Below are positions 1 to 9,356 of a stretch of DNA of 32,512 nt, piece after piece. Each line of letters begins with the position of its first letter. Position 1 is the first letter of the stretch. This stretch comes from Gammaproteobacteria bacterium (GTDB lineage: Bacteria; Pseudomonadota; Gammaproteobacteria; Enterobacterales; Kangiellaceae). Made by a program: the position numbers and the translations under genes. Under the pieces are notes generated by a model. That model worked only from the letters and a program-made list of their open reading frames with translations. It ran no database searches and was not told the origin of the DNA. Location: the NCBI GenBank assembly GCA_030432465.1, contig JAUIHB010000006.1, positions 1 to 32,512 of the forward strand. Reading direction: 5' to 3'.

Positions 1-183
1 ATTGAAGATGGCGCTTTTATTGGATCTGACACTCAGTTGATCGCACCTGTCAAAGTCGGCAAAAACGTGACTGTCGGCGCTGGAACTACAGTGACAAAAG
101 ATATTGATGATGACGTGCTATGCCTTAGCCGCGTTAAACAAAAACAAATTGATGGTTGGAAACGTCCAACCAAACAGTCTTAG
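1..183 (+). CDS. glmU: GlmU C-terminal fragment (bifunctional UDP-GlcNAc synthesis enzyme)
   Basis: This is the last 60 codons of a gene that begins before the window. GlmU makes UDP-N-acetylglucosamine in the cytoplasm: its C-terminal half acetylates glucosamine-1-phosphate and its N-terminal half adds UMP. The visible part has left-handed beta-helix hexapeptide character, with [17 protein letters not shown] followed by [10 protein letters not shown]. It ends in the family's basic tail, [15 protein letters not shown], before a TAG at 181-183. glmS follows after 17 bases, so the two steps of amino-sugar precursor synthesis lie side by side, as in many gammaproteobacteria. Only the acetyltransferase end can be judged here. 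Confidence 0.93.
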   Translation: MEDGAFIGSDTQLIAPVKVGKNVTVGAGTTVTKDIDDDVLCLSRVKQKQIDGWKRPTKQS

Positions 184-200
184 ATCAGGAGTTTTCATAA

Positions 201-2033
201 ATGTGTGGAATTGTTGGCGCAGTAGCGCAAAGGGATATCGCTGAAATCTTAGTAGAAGGCTTACGGCGCCTTGAATACAGAGGTTACGACTCTGCTGGTT
301 TAGCTGTTATTCAAAATGGAGAAATTACGCGTTTGCGTCGAGTTGGTAAAGTTTCTCAGCTAAAAAAAGCGATTGAAGAGTCGCCTATTGATGGCAATAT
401 TGGTATTGCGCATACTCGCTGGGCTACTCATGGTGAGCCAAATGAATCTAATGCTCACCCTCACTTTTCCAATGATGGTATAGCTATTGTTCACAATGGA
501 ATTATTGAAAACTATGAGTCATTACGCGAAGAATTAAAATCTCAAGGTTTCACATTTTCTTCTGATACCGATACAGAGGTCATGGCACATTTAATTGAAC
601 GCGAAAGAAAAAATACTGATGATTTATTGGGAGCTGTTTTAAAAGCGACTAAATTATTAGATGGTGCCTATGGCACCGTAGTAATGGAAAAAGCAAATCC
701 AGACCGTTTAGTTGTGGCACGTTCAGGGAGTCCTTTAGTTATTGGTAAAGGGATTGGGGAAATGTTTATTGCCTCTGATCAATTAGCATTACTACCTGTT
801 ACTCGACAGTTTATGTTTTTAGAAGAAGGTGAAGTTGCTGAAGTAACGCGTCGTGAGGTGAAAATTCTTGCACCTGATGGCCAATTAATCGAGCGCGATT
901 TTGAAGAGTCTAGTGTGCAGCATGACGCCGGAGATAAAGGTCAGTTTCGTCATTTTATGATGAAAGAAATTTATGAGCAGCCTTCTTCAATAAATGACAC
1001 TTTAGAAGGTCGTTTATTAAATGACACAGTGATCGTTGAGTCTTTTGGTAACAAAGCTCCAGAGTTGCTAGCTAAAGCAGAATCCGTACAAATTATTGCC
1101 TGTGGAACGAGCTTTCATGCGGCGATGGTTGCTAAATATTGGATTGAATCGATGGTTGGTATTCCTTGTCAGGTTGAGATTGCGAGTGAGTATCGTTACC
1201 GTAAAACGGTAGTTGTTCCTAACTCGTTGTTTATCAGCATTTCACAGTCCGGTGAAACAGCGGATACTTTAGCTGCTTTGCGAGTGGCTAAAAAGCAAGG
1301 GTTTATGGCGAGCTTAACGATTTGTAACGTTCCTGGTTCATCCTTAGTACGTGAATCTGATATGGCATTTATGACTCGAGCTGGTGCTGAAATTGGGGTA
1401 GCTTCAACGAAGGCATTTACTACTCAGTTAACTGGTTTATTGATGTTGGCAGTTGCACTGGCGCAAACTAAAAAGACGCTTGAAGAGAAGGAAATCACTG
1501 AGATTGTTACTCAGTTACGTCAATTACCAGCAGAAATTAATCAAGCGCTTACTATGGATGGATTAATTGAGCAGATTGCTGAAGAGTTTAGTGAAAAACA
1601 GCACTGTTTATTCTTAGGACGTGGCGAGCAGTACCCTATCGCAATGGAAGGTGCACTTAAACTTAAAGAAATTTCTTACATTCATGCTGAAGCTTATGCT
1701 GCAGGTGAACTAAAACATGGTCCATTAGCTTTGATTGATCAAGATATGCCTGTGGTGGTGGTTGCACCAAACAATGAACTTATTGAAAAATTAAAGTCGA
1801 ATATGGAAGAAGTGCGTGCGCGTGGTGGTCAATTATACGTTTTTGCAGACAAGGCGAGCGAGATTTCTGAAAATACTGGGTTAAAAATTATTCACTGTTC
1901 GACAATTGGTAATTATATTGCGCCAATCGTATTTACGGTTCCATTACAGTTGCTTTCATACCATGTTGCGGTCATTCGCGGCACAGATGTTGACCAACCG
2001 CGTAATCTGGCAAAATCTGTAACAGTAGAATAA
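201..2033 (+). CDS. glmS: Glutamine-fructose-6-phosphate aminotransferase (isomerizing)
   Basis: GlmS converts fructose-6-phosphate and glutamine to glucosamine-6-phosphate and glutamate, the entry step to peptidoglycan and LPS amino sugars. The protein is 610 residues, the usual length. It starts with MCGIVGA, in which Cys2 becomes the N-terminal nucleophile of the class II glutaminase domain (about 1-240). Two SIS sugar-isomerase domains follow, with CGTSFHA and [11 protein letters not shown] in the first and [18 protein letters not shown] in the second. The C-terminus [13 protein letters not shown] is the family signature. An AGGAG ribosome site lies at about 186-190 and supports the ATG at 201. 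I saw no glmS-type regulatory element in the 17-base gap from glmU. Confidence 0.97.
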   Translation: MCGIVGAVAQRDIAEILVEGLRRLEYRGYDSAGLAVIQNGEITRLRRVGKVSQLKKAIEESPIDGNIGIAHTRWATHGEPNESNAHPHFSNDGIAIVHNGIIENYESLREELKSQGFTFSSDTDTEVMAHLIERERKNTDDLLGAVLKATKLLDGAYGTVVMEKANPDRLVVARSGSPLVIGKGIGEMFIASDQLALLPVTRQFMFLEEGEVAEVTRREVKILAPDGQLIERDFEESSVQHDAGDKGQFRHFMMKEIYEQPSSINDTLEGRLLNDTVIVESFGNKAPELLAKAESVQIIACGTSFHAAMVAKYWIESMVGIPCQVEIASEYRYRKTVVVPNSLFISISQSGETADTLAALRVAKKQGFMASLTICNVPGSSLVRESDMAFMTRAGAEIGVASTKAFTTQLTGLLMLAVALAQTKKTLEEKEITEIVTQLRQLPAEINQALTMDGLIEQIAEEFSEKQHCLFLGRGEQYPIAMEGALKLKEISYIHAEAYAAGELKHGPLALIDQDMPVVVVAPNNELIEKLKSNMEEVRARGGQLYVFADKASEISENTGLKIIHCSTIGNYIAPIVFTVPLQLLSYHVAVIRGTDVDQPRNLAKSVTVE

Positions 2034-2061
2034 TTAATTAGATAAAGTAAATGAGGTTGTT

Positions 2062-2691
2062 ATGATAATAAATAAGCGCTTTTGGGGCGTATTTTTAAGC
2101 ATTTTTATGGGAGTTTTGGCTTCTGGAGTTAATGCACAACAAAATGGTTATGTTGCTGGTGAAGATTATGTCATTACCGCTGCTGACTCTAGTGATGAGC
2201 CGATGGTTGAAGAGTTTTTTAATTATGCTTGTGGTGCCTGTTATTCAATGGAAGGTTTTGTTACTGAACTTAAGAAAAACAACCCCAACTTAAAAGTGAA
2301 AAAAATTCCTTTAGAGTTACGCCCATCATGGAAAATTTATGTAAAAGCTTATTATATTGGTGAAAAATTAGGTATTTTGGAGCAAAGTCATGGGAAAATT
2401 TTTCATCGGCTTCATGTTGAAAAGAGACATTTTAAAGATGAAGATGATATGAAAAGCTTTTTTCTTGATTTAGGGGTAGAAGAAAAAGCCTATGATGATA
2501 TTGCTAAATCTTACTGGTTAAACACTCAGTTAAGATCATCAAAGCAATATGCAATGAAGCATAAAATTGCGAGTACGCCAGTATTTTTGGTGAATAAGCG
2601 TTATAAGTTAGATTCTACTAAGTTGGCTGGAGTCGATCGTATTGAAGGTGCGATTAAAACTTTGTCTGGACTGAATGCAACTCAACAATAG
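2062..2691 (+). CDS. DsbA-family periplasmic thiol:disulfide oxidoreductase
   Basis: A 209-residue protein with an N-terminal signal peptide (basic MIINKR, hydrophobic core, cleavage probably after the Ala at about 25). The thioredoxin-like fold has its redox pair at Cys57 and Cys60 (CGAC) and the cis-proline loop at Thr172-Pro173. It most likely forms or shuffles disulfides in exported proteins, as DsbA does. DsbA itself carries CPHC; the two middle residues set redox potential, so the CGAC pair hints at a different potential or a specialised client, which is inference. A GAGG ribosome site precedes the ATG, and a strong terminator follows the stop. No DsbB-like partner gene is visible in the window. 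Confidence 0.85.
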   Translation: MIINKRFWGVFLSIFMGVLASGVNAQQNGYVAGEDYVITAADSSDEPMVEEFFNYACGACYSMEGFVTELKKNNPNLKVKKIPLELRPSWKIYVKAYYIGEKLGILEQSHGKIFHRLHVEKRHFKDEDDMKSFFLDLGVEEKAYDDIAKSYWLNTQLRSSKQYAMKHKIASTPVFLVNKRYKLDSTKLAGVDRIEGAIKTLSGLNATQQ

Positions 2692-2716
2692 TATTAGCGC
2701 TTTAGTCATTGATAAG

Positions 2717-2740
2717 AACGCGCTTTTTGCGCGTTTTTTT
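2717..2740 (+). terminator. Rho-independent terminator after the DsbA-family gene
   Basis: A perfect 7-bp GC-rich stem (AACGCGC at 2717-2723 with GCGCGTT at 2729-2735) has a loop of five T and runs directly into a T tract ending at 2740. It lies 26 bases past the stop at 2691 and should end the glmU-glmS-DsbA transcript. Confidence 0.9.
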
Positions 2741-2852
2741 ATGGTAGGTGAAAAGTCTGTAACAGTTGCTTACATCCTTGTGTGATATTTTCCGACTTTC
2801 GGGATATTGTAAGCGTCATAGTAAGGGTCTAAATATCTTTGGAGGATAGAAA

Positions 2853-3647
2853 ATGCGTAAAGTTATGTTAACTACGCTATTGTGTGGGGTGATATCTGGT
2901 GTGGCTGCGGAGTCTAATGTTTGCCACTACTCGACAGATTATAATATCAATGTTGTAGAAAATGGGGTGATATTTTCGAAATCCAGTGGTGAAAAGCTAG
3001 AGTTTGCAGGTAATAATTTGTTAATCAATAACAAACAAGTTGGATTAGATGATAAACAGATAAAGGCTTCAGTTGCTTTTGAAAAAAATGCTCGCCAAAT
3101 GGTGCCACAAATTGCAGAAATTGCGGTTGATGGTATGGAGTTAGGGTTAAAAACCACTTCAATGGTTATGGCACAGTTATTTGCGGATGATGTGCAAGTT
3201 CAAAAAGACTTAATTCAACCGATAGAAAGACTATCTCTTAAATTAAAGCAAAATATTAATCATGAATTTGTCAATGTTGAAGCTTTAGAGACTTCCATTG
3301 AAAAAGCTTTTGATGAAGAGTTTGCCCAGTTGATTGAAACTGCAGTTACTAAATATTCAGGAAAAATAATGGGTAACGTCTTGTCAAGTGTGTTGTCTGG
3401 AGATAGTGAGGAGCTTGAAGATTTAGAGTTTCGTATGGAAAACCTCGAACATAATATAGAAAAATATGTTGAAGACAATGCTGGGGGATTAAAGGTTCGT
3501 GCTGAGCAGTTATGTGATCAAGTGGCTGAACTGGATAAGTTGGATGAAACATTACGTGGTGTTGAAGGTTATCCTAAAGAAGGCTTAATCCAAAAAAATA
3601 GTAAAAAAGGCTTTAAATTTAGTACCTTAGATATAAAGTTTGACTAA
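2853..3647 (+). CDS. DUF2884 / YggN-like exported protein
   Basis: A 264-residue protein of unknown function that resembles the DUF2884 (YggN) family of gammaproteobacteria. A signal peptide covers about residues 1-19 (MRKVMLTTLLCGVISGVAA), so it should be periplasmic or surface-facing. The family-like part has a short beta region (EKLEFAGNNLLINNKQVGLDD), then a segment rich in VPQIAEIAVDGMELGLK. A long acidic helical stretch follows (about 175-235) with coiled-coil character. Two cysteines, near residues 24 and 221, could pair in the periplasm. A very strong GGAGGA ribosome site at 2841-2846 sets the ATG. It is a single-gene unit between two terminators. The family call rests on pattern recognition, not on a search. 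Confidence 0.7.
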   Translation: MRKVMLTTLLCGVISGVAAESNVCHYSTDYNINVVENGVIFSKSSGEKLEFAGNNLLINNKQVGLDDKQIKASVAFEKNARQMVPQIAEIAVDGMELGLKTTSMVMAQLFADDVQVQKDLIQPIERLSLKLKQNINHEFVNVEALETSIEKAFDEEFAQLIETAVTKYSGKIMGNVLSSVLSGDSEELEDLEFRMENLEHNIEKYVEDNAGGLKVRAEQLCDQVAELDKLDETLRGVEGYPKEGLIQKNSKKGFKFSTLDIKFD

Positions 3648-3670
3648 ATTTTAGTGGTTAACGAGAAAAA

Positions 3671-3708
3671 CTCGATAATAACTAACTTGGTTGTTATCGG
3701 GTATTTTA
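3671..3708 (+). terminator. Likely terminator after the DUF2884 gene
   Basis: A stem of about 12 bp (3671-3682 with 3690-3701, two G-T wobbles) has a 7-base loop and is followed by TATTTTATG. The stem is AT-rich and the T run is broken, so it is weaker than the one at 2717. Its place 23 bases past the stop fits a terminator. Confidence 0.6.
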
Positions 3709-3846
3709 TGTTTATGTCTAAATATTTTGTGTCTTTGTACTAAAGACAAAGCCTTTAAAAACTATCTCAGAACTTGAATAGATTTTGCCCTCTCCGTCTT
3801 TTTTTATTATCATCCGCTTCCATCATAATTTGAGATCCATTCAGCA

Positions 3847-4680
3847 ATGGCTAGTTTAAGAACAGTGTCTTTATCTCGGCTCGAAGCCATTAATTCCAGT
3901 AAATTATTTCAATCACTTGTGATCACGGTGATTATTGTTTCGGCGCTATTAATCGGGGCAAGAACTCATGAATTACCGGAAAGTGTGGTTAACATCATCA
4001 CATTACTGGATTACAGCATTACAGTATTTTTTGTGATTGAAATTGTTATACGTTATGCCGCAACCAACAGTTTTCGACGTTTCTTTGCCAATGGGTGGAA
4101 TATATTCGACACAATTATTGTCATTGGTAGCTTGGTGCCATCAGGTGGTTCCGGAGTTTTACTCGCAAGACTCTTACGTGTGTTTAGAGTATTACGCTTA
4201 GTTTCGATAATTCCAGAGTTACGTCTTTTAATTAACGCACTGATCAAAGCCGTGCCTCGCATGGGATATATTGTACTGCTAATGTTTGTTATTTTTTATA
4301 TCTACGCCGCAGTAGGCAGTATATTGTTTGAAGATATTAATCCTGTTTTATGGGGAGATGTGTCTATTGCAATGCTCACCTTATTTCGTGTGGCCACATT
4401 CGAGGATTGGACGGATGTAATGTATGAAACGATGGAGCTTTATCCCTTAAGTTGGATCTTCTATTTAACTTTCATTTTCTTTACTGCATTTGTTTTTCTC
4501 AATATGATGGTCGGAACCGTACTCGAAGTTATGGCGCAAGAGCATGAAGCATTCAGGGCTGAATCTCATGGTGAGTCTGCTGAAGGTGGTGAACCAGCAA
4601 GTCGCGCTCAAATTGAGGCTTTACATGCGGAAGTTGCAGAGCTAAAAGCGTTAATGATGAGCCTGAATAAACATGATTAG
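3847..4680 (+). CDS. Voltage-gated cation channel, bacterial NaChBac/NavAb family
   Basis: A 277-residue ion-transport protein with the six-helix plan of bacterial voltage-gated channels; four subunits would form the pore in the inner membrane. The S4 voltage sensor is clear: arginines at 108, 111, 114 and 117, one every third residue. S5, a pore helix and S6 follow. The selectivity filter reads T184-F-E-D-W-T-D190. After S6 (ending near 227) comes a linker and then a C-terminal heptad-like helix (about 253-272) matching the family's tetramerising coiled coil. Known sodium filters read LESW; here extra acidic residues sit at D187 and D190, so calcium may be permeant (inference). The ribosome site is weak. 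No partner gene is apparent. Confidence 0.88.
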   Translation: MASLRTVSLSRLEAINSSKLFQSLVITVIIVSALLIGARTHELPESVVNIITLLDYSITVFFVIEIVIRYAATNSFRRFFANGWNIFDTIIVIGSLVPSGGSGVLLARLLRVFRVLRLVSIIPELRLLINALIKAVPRMGYIVLLMFVIFYIYAAVGSILFEDINPVLWGDVSIAMLTLFRVATFEDWTDVMYETMELYPLSWIFYLTFIFFTAFVFLNMMVGTVLEVMAQEHEAFRAESHGESAEGGEPASRAQIEALHAEVAELKALMMSLNKHD

Positions 4681-4743
4681 TGCTTTGCATCACTCTGATA
4701 GTTTTTTAAATAACACTAAAATACAATAACTGGTTGAATTTCA

Positions 4744-5661
4744 TTGGCCTATCGCGATAGAAAAAGTACTCAGATTAAAGGTGCCCTACTGCTTGCTTTG
4801 CTGCGTCTCACCTATTGGTTACCTCAAAGTGTGAGCCGATACATTAGTTGGTTTTTCAGCTATTTTAATTATCTTATTAATGGCAAAGCGACCAAAATAG
4901 TCAGGAAAAACTTACAAATAGCCTATCCCGAGCTTTCTCAGGTTGAAATCAATCAGCATATACGAGATTTCCTACGGCAAAACGCTTATTTGACTCATGA
5001 AATCGCAACAGCATGGTTAGGCGAAAAATCTAATATAGCTTCAAAAATGACCCGTGTAGTTAACCAGTCGTTGATCGATGATGTTATTGCGCAAGATAAA
5101 CCCTTAATTATTGCTGTTTTACATTTGGGGAACTGGGAGTTTTGTTGGCACTGGATACAAATGACTTACCCTGCATTTGGCATGTACCAGCCTGCTAAGT
5201 TTAAACAGATCGATCGTTATGTATTACAAGCACGTGAAATGTTTGGAGGTCAGGCCTTCGCAACCGACCCAAAAGGTATTATGGGATTATTGAAAGCACT
5301 GAAAAAGCGTGAAGGGATTATGACGATTTTACCTGATCAAGCTCCCCGTGAAGGAGCTGGGATTTACACCCCTTTTTTTAATCACCCTGCATATACTATG
5401 ACCTTATTACATAAATTTTTGCAAAAAAGTCAGGCACGGTTATTATTTGCCAATTGTATTCGATTACCTGATGGTAAATCTTTTGAAGTACAGATTGAAG
5501 CACCTGATTTTGATTATACCAATTCAGAAGTTGAGTTTTTTAATCAACAACTGAATTTGCAAATTGAGTCGATTATTAAGCAAAACCCTGCCCAATATCA
5601 ATGGAGTTATAAACGTTTCAAGCGTCAACCTGAAGGTCAAAACCCTTACCAGTCGTTGTGA
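4744..5661 (+). CDS. LpxL/HtrB-family lipid acyltransferase
   Basis: A 305-residue inner-membrane acyltransferase. The family moves an acyl chain from acyl-ACP to a lipid, classically to Kdo-lipid IVA to finish lipid A. The N-terminus has a hydrophobic anchor (about 13-45), then VRKNLQIAYPELS, the usual lead-in of the family. The catalytic motif HLGNWE places His127 and Glu132 in the H-x4-E arrangement. LPDQAPREGAG and TPFFNHPAYT match the conserved second half. The start is a TTG at 4744 with no good ribosome site, so the true start is uncertain; no in-frame ATG lies close by. Whether the acceptor is lipid A or another lipid cannot be told from sequence alone. Confidence 0.85.
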   Translation: MAYRDRKSTQIKGALLLALLRLTYWLPQSVSRYISWFFSYFNYLINGKATKIVRKNLQIAYPELSQVEINQHIRDFLRQNAYLTHEIATAWLGEKSNIASKMTRVVNQSLIDDVIAQDKPLIIAVLHLGNWEFCWHWIQMTYPAFGMYQPAKFKQIDRYVLQAREMFGGQAFATDPKGIMGLLKALKKREGIMTILPDQAPREGAGIYTPFFNHPAYTMTLLHKFLQKSQARLLFANCIRLPDGKSFEVQIEAPDFDYTNSEVEFFNQQLNLQIESIIKQNPAQYQWSYKRFKRQPEGQNPYQSL

Positions 5662-5708
5662 GAAGCTTAAATTGGTCCGCTATGAGATAAAGGGAGTTTG
5701 CTTTCAAA

Positions 5709-6176
5709 TCAGTGGAAGCAGGCATCCATATTTTCAAGCCATACAGCGGCTTCTTGTTTACCTGGTAAATTGAATAATACCATCATAACAACCCACTTGA
5801 GCTGGTCCAGATCAACAGGTTTATCTGAATTAAGCGCAAGTACGCGATCAACTACAGCTTCCCGAGAATGAGGGTCTAACACGCCGACATGCTCTAAGAA
5901 ATATAAGAAATCACGACAGGCAACGGATAAGAAATGTTGCTCATAAGGATGATATATGCGAGTACTTTGGAGTGTTGTCTTGGTTGGTTCAAAGTCTTTA
6001 GAGCTTGTATCAACCAATCCATCCAGCCAAGTTAGAGCAGAGTTTATTTCACCAGTTTGAAAGCCAACTTCTTCAAGTTCACCTACTAATTGTTGTGCTT
6101 TTTCCACTGGGACAAATTCGTCGTCTTGAAAACGTTCAAAAATATACAGTAGCACATCCATTACTTCTGCTTTCAT
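5709..6176 (-). CDS. smg: Smg family protein (DUF494)
   Basis: A 155-residue Smg protein. Smg genes sit beside dprA in many gammaproteobacteria, and their biochemical role is not settled. I chose the ATG at 6176, not the in-frame ATG at 6215. It gives the family-typical start MKAEVMDVLLYIFERF and is preceded on the minus strand by GGGGA about six bases upstream. The longer version would also overlap dprA. The C-terminal part reads LDQLKWVVMMVLFNLPGKQEA, typical of the family. It follows dprA by 19 bases, so the two are probably co-transcribed leftward, and it converges on the acyltransferase gene. Confidence 0.9.
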   Translation of the reverse strand: MKAEVMDVLLYIFERFQDDEFVPVEKAQQLVGELEEVGFQTGEINSALTWLDGLVDTSSKDFEPTKTTLQSTRIYHPYEQHFLSVACRDFLYFLEHVGVLDPHSREAVVDRVLALNSDKPVDLDQLKWVVMMVLFNLPGKQEAAVWLENMDACFH

Positions 6177-6195
6177 TGATTTTCCCCAAAAATAT

Positions 6196-7284
6196 TTATT
6201 GGCGGATGTATCCACCTGCGCTGTTAATTATCCAGCCTTCTAGTTCTAGCGTTAGTAGTTTATTAGTCACAGCTTCTACTGTCAATTGACTCCGCGCTAT
6301 GATGGTATCTATTGAGGTAATGTCGTAGTCGATATATTTTAAAAACTCAGCGGTTTCTTCATTGAGGGGGGATATTGTTTTTGGCTCATTAAACACTTGA
6401 AAGCCTTTGCTAATACTGGGTAGATCTTCAAGAATATCTTCAATGGTATCAACTAGCTTAGCTCCTTGTTTTATCAGGTTATGACAGCCTTTAGATAATG
6501 GATTGTGAATTGAACCTGGTATGGCGAATACTTCTCTACCCTCCTCCATAGAATGATTGGCTGTGATGAGTGTACCGCTTTTTTCAGCTGCTTCAATGAC
6601 TAAAGTACCTAAACTTAATCCTGCGATGATTCTATTTCGTTGTGGAAAACTGCCACGATCATAATTTTCATTGGGCATTTTCTCTGAAACCAGTACACCA
6701 TTTTGAGCAATTTGATGAGCCAACTCACGGTGCATTGCTGGATAAACGCGATTTAGACCTGTTCCGGTTACCGCGATAGTATAGCCATTGCATTTCAGGG
6801 CACTTCGGTGAGCTTCGCCATCTATACCCATTGCTAACCCGCTAGTGATCGTAATACCATGCTCACATAAACTCTGGCAAAAATTTTGAGTGTTAGTAAT
6901 GCCTTGAACTGATGGTGAGCGAGCGCCAACTACGCCTATTTGAGGAGCAAGCAATATTTCGGGATTTCCTATCGCAAACAGTATCATAGGTGGGTTATTA
7001 ATTTGCGCCAACAATGGAGGATACAGAGGAGAATTAATCGGGATAATAAAGCGTTCTGGTTGTTTGGCCCAAGCAAGAACATTTTCCATCGAGTCGAGAT
7101 CAAAATGACGGATTTGATCAGTTATTTTGGATTTTAGCTTACAGGCTTGTAGCGCGTTTAAGGAAGCGGCAAAAATATTCGCTGCACAGGAAAAGTGGGC
7201 AAGTAGCTTGAGTGCTGTGATGTTACCGATGCCTTGAATAGATTTTAAAGCTAAAAGACAGGTTAATTCGTGTTGATTATTCAA
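6196..7284 (-). CDS. dprA: DNA processing protein DprA (Smf)
   Basis: DprA loads RecA on single-stranded DNA taken up during natural transformation, so the cell may be competent. The 362-residue protein has a helix-hairpin-helix-like N-terminus (IQGIGNITALKLLAHF), then the Rossmann-like DprA core (about 115-310). Visible motifs are GARSPS, SGLAMGIDGEAH, FPQRNRIIAGLS, SGTLITA and EVFAIPGS. A C-terminal winged-helix region (about 315-362) follows. The start is a TTG at 7284, supported by AAGGA six bases upstream on the minus strand; no ATG offers a better fit. The gene lies between the LysM/TsaP-like gene and smg on the same strand, as in Pseudomonas. Confidence 0.95.
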   Translation of the reverse strand: MNNQHELTCLLALKSIQGIGNITALKLLAHFSCAANIFAASLNALQACKLKSKITDQIRHFDLDSMENVLAWAKQPERFIIPINSPLYPPLLAQINNPPMILFAIGNPEILLAPQIGVVGARSPSVQGITNTQNFCQSLCEHGITITSGLAMGIDGEAHRSALKCNGYTIAVTGTGLNRVYPAMHRELAHQIAQNGVLVSEKMPNENYDRGSFPQRNRIIAGLSLGTLVIEAAEKSGTLITANHSMEEGREVFAIPGSIHNPLSKGCHNLIKQGAKLVDTIEDILEDLPSISKGFQVFNEPKTISPLNEETAEFLKYIDYDITSIDTIIARSQLTVEAVTNKLLTLELEGWIINSAGGYIRQ

Positions 7285-7399
7285 TGGCGTTCCTTGCCTG
7301 AAGATAGTATTTTATTTATGTTACAAAAAAATGCTTTTATACAATTTATTTAAGCGCTTATTAATCTAAAGTTTATAGGTTAGTTTGGTATCAATTAAT

Positions 7400-7485
7400 G
7401 GGCGACTCATAGATAATCGCCCTAGAAAAAACTTATCAAAACTAACTTTCTTACTAAACCCTTTTAAGTAGGTGTGTTTAGTAAG
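7400..7485 (-). terminator. Hairpins at the end of the LysM gene, possible terminator
   Basis: A perfect 10-bp inverted repeat (CTTACTAAAC at 7450-7459 with its complement at 7476-7485) overlaps the stop of the LysM gene. A second 6-bp stem, GGGCGA with TCGCCC (7400-7405 and 7417-7422), lies farther along. On the minus strand a T-rich stretch lies between the two stems. Neither stem runs straight into a clean T tract, so termination is only likely. Confidence 0.45.
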
Positions 7486-8575
7486 GCATTTTTACCTTAT
7501 CTAAGACGTAAATAGTTTTTTCTGCTTTTAAAACAAGTCCTAAGCTGACTTTTTCAAAGGTACGGAAAATCATTAAACGACCAGCATGTTCATCTGGTAG
7601 AGTGACCATTTCTTTACTGTTAGTTACAGAATCTGTCAGTTTATCCCAAGTGCTGACATTAGGATCATTCTTGCGTCTTTTGGTGGCTTCTTGATCAACA
7701 ATTGTAGAACCCGTGCGATAAATAGATAAAACATGGCCTACTTCCATATGTTCTCTTTCCCCACGATTGATAACTACAACATCATATTGACCTATTTGTT
7801 GAACACCACCATAAACAGAGATAATTTGTCCACCGTCAAAAGCTTTAGGAGAATGCGGAAAATAGACTGGACGAAGTTGCTCGTCATTAGTCGGCCAAGC
7901 TCTGTCACCTTTACGTAGTTCTTGCGTTGATTTTGTTAATACCATAACGGTTGGATCGCCCGGGCGAGTTTTTTTCCCTTCAGCAATATGAATGGCTTCT
8001 ACTCCGAGTAACTCCCCTGTTTCAGGATCAATGTAAGGGTCACCTTTTCTAAAAAATGTATATTTTGTTGCTGCTTCGTCAATAATTCCACGGACATAAA
8101 CTTTATTCTCTTCAGCAGCTAGTAGGCGGTCACTATCGCTACCTACCACATATGGAGAATCATCTAATTGTTCTTCTGAAACAACTTGTGCTGAAGTTAA
8201 AAAGGGTAAAATGGCATCTAAAGGTAAAGTGGTGATAGCTGAGTCAGCTGAGAGTTCACGAGCTTTAGGTCTGAGCTTGACCGTTCCGTTGGGTAATTGA
8301 TTAGTTTTGGTAATTCTGGGTTGTCCATCAATATAAACTAAGGAAATAATGTCGCCGGGGAAGATTAAGTGAGGATTTCCGACTTGATTGTTAACGTACC
8401 AAATTTCAGGCCACAACCAAGGTGATTGTAAAAAAGTTTGGGAAATATCCCAAAGCGTATCACCTGGCTGAACTACGTGGAATTCAGGGTGATCTTGTCT
8501 TAATTCTGCTGCGCTAACAAAGAGCGTTGAAATGCTGAAAAAAGCAGACAAAATGCCAATGGTGAGTTTTTTCAT
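7478..8575 (-). CDS. tsaP: LysM-domain periplasmic protein, TsaP-like
   Basis: A 365-residue exported protein with a signal peptide (MKKLTIGILSAFFSISTLF, cleavage probably near residue 23). A single LysM peptidoglycan-binding domain follows at about 33-80 (HVVQPGDTLWDIS to FPGDIISLVYI). The rest, about 280 residues, is a beta-rich domain shared by proteins of this family. TsaP anchors the type IV pilus secretin to the cell wall in Neisseria and Pseudomonas; the Pseudomonas gene lies, to my recollection, between dprA and def exactly as here, which is the main reason for the name. I took the ATG at 8575, which gives a clean signal peptide, over an upstream TTG at 8608. It is divergent from def. 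Confidence 0.8.
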   Translation of the reverse strand: MKKLTIGILSAFFSISTLFVSAAELRQDHPEFHVVQPGDTLWDISQTFLQSPWLWPEIWYVNNQVGNPHLIFPGDIISLVYIDGQPRITKTNQLPNGTVKLRPKARELSADSAITTLPLDAILPFLTSAQVVSEEQLDDSPYVVGSDSDRLLAAEENKVYVRGIIDEAATKYTFFRKGDPYIDPETGELLGVEAIHIAEGKKTRPGDPTVMVLTKSTQELRKGDRAWPTNDEQLRPVYFPHSPKAFDGGQIISVYGGVQQIGQYDVVVINRGEREHMEVGHVLSIYRTGSTIVDQEATKRRKNDPNVSTWDKLTDSVTNSKEMVTLPDEHAGRLMIFRTFEKVSLGLVLKAEKTIYVLDKVKMPY

Positions 8576-8773
8576 TGTGCTATCCCATTTGATATAGTCT
8601 TTAGGCAAAATTTTTAGACCGTTACTTTGAATAGTTTGCCCTATTTAAGCCATTTTAGCCTAAAATTTGTCTAAAAACCCAGTGTATTAACAACAAATTT
8701 TCCAGTATGATCATTAGTTTAGCAGTATTACTTGCGATTTTACTAGAACTTACGTCACAGAGTTGCCAGCTTC

Positions 8774-9283
8774 ATGTCCTTATTAAAGATATTAGAATAC
8801 CCAGACAAACGTCTTAGAACTCCTGCGCAAGCGGTCACTGAGTTTGACGAGACATTACAAAAACAAATAGATGATATGTTTGAAACTATGTATGCAGCAC
8901 CCGGTATTGGGCTAGCTGCAACTCAGGTTAATGTGCATAAAAAGCTGTTTGTCATTGATGTTTCTGAAGATAAATCCCAGCCTTATGTGTTTATTAATCC
9001 TGAAATTGTCGAATTACGTGGCGTTGAGGAAATGGAGGAAGGTTGTCTGTCATTTCCGAGTGTGTATGCCAAAGTTCAGCGAGCCGATGAAGTTACTATT
9101 AAAGCATTGGATCGAAATGGCGAACCTTTTCAAATTGATGCGGATGGTTTATTTGCGGTATGCATTCAACATGAGCTTGATCATACTAAAGGTAAGCTAT
9201 TTGTTGATTATCTTTCGCCGCTTAAACGGGAACGAATTCGTAAAAAATTGGAAAAAGAACACAAAACACGCAACAAAATGTAG
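8774..9283 (+). CDS. def: Peptide deformylase
   Basis: Peptide deformylase removes the N-terminal formyl group from new proteins using a bound metal. At 169 residues it has the normal length and all three motifs: GIGLAATQV (45-52 region), EGCLS with metal ligand Cys91, and QHELDH with His133, catalytic Glu134 and His137. fmt, which adds the formyl group to initiator tRNA, follows directly, forming the classic def-fmt pair. The ATG at 8774 gives the family start [11 protein letters not shown], although the ribosome site is weak. The promoter should lie in the 198-base divergent gap with the LysM gene, but I could not assign it with confidence. Confidence 0.97.
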   Translation: MSLLKILEYPDKRLRTPAQAVTEFDETLQKQIDDMFETMYAAPGIGLAATQVNVHKKLFVIDVSEDKSQPYVFINPEIVELRGVEEMEEGCLSFPSVYAKVQRADEVTIKALDRNGEPFQIDADGLFAVCIQHELDHTKGKLFVDYLSPLKRERIRKKLEKEHKTRNKM

Positions 9284-9356
9284 TTTCTAGCCTATCGACG
9301 ATACTTGAGCATATATCTCATATTTAACTTGTCGTACTTAACTTGAGTGATTGAAT

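Noticed and set aside
6177-6215. Upstream ATG (6215) as the smg start
   Set aside because: It would overlap dprA and adds 13 residues before the family-typical start; the ATG at 6176 has a GGGGA site.
8931-9290. 119-codon open frame inside def
   Set aside because: It overlaps def in another frame, has no ribosome site, and def has all catalytic motifs.
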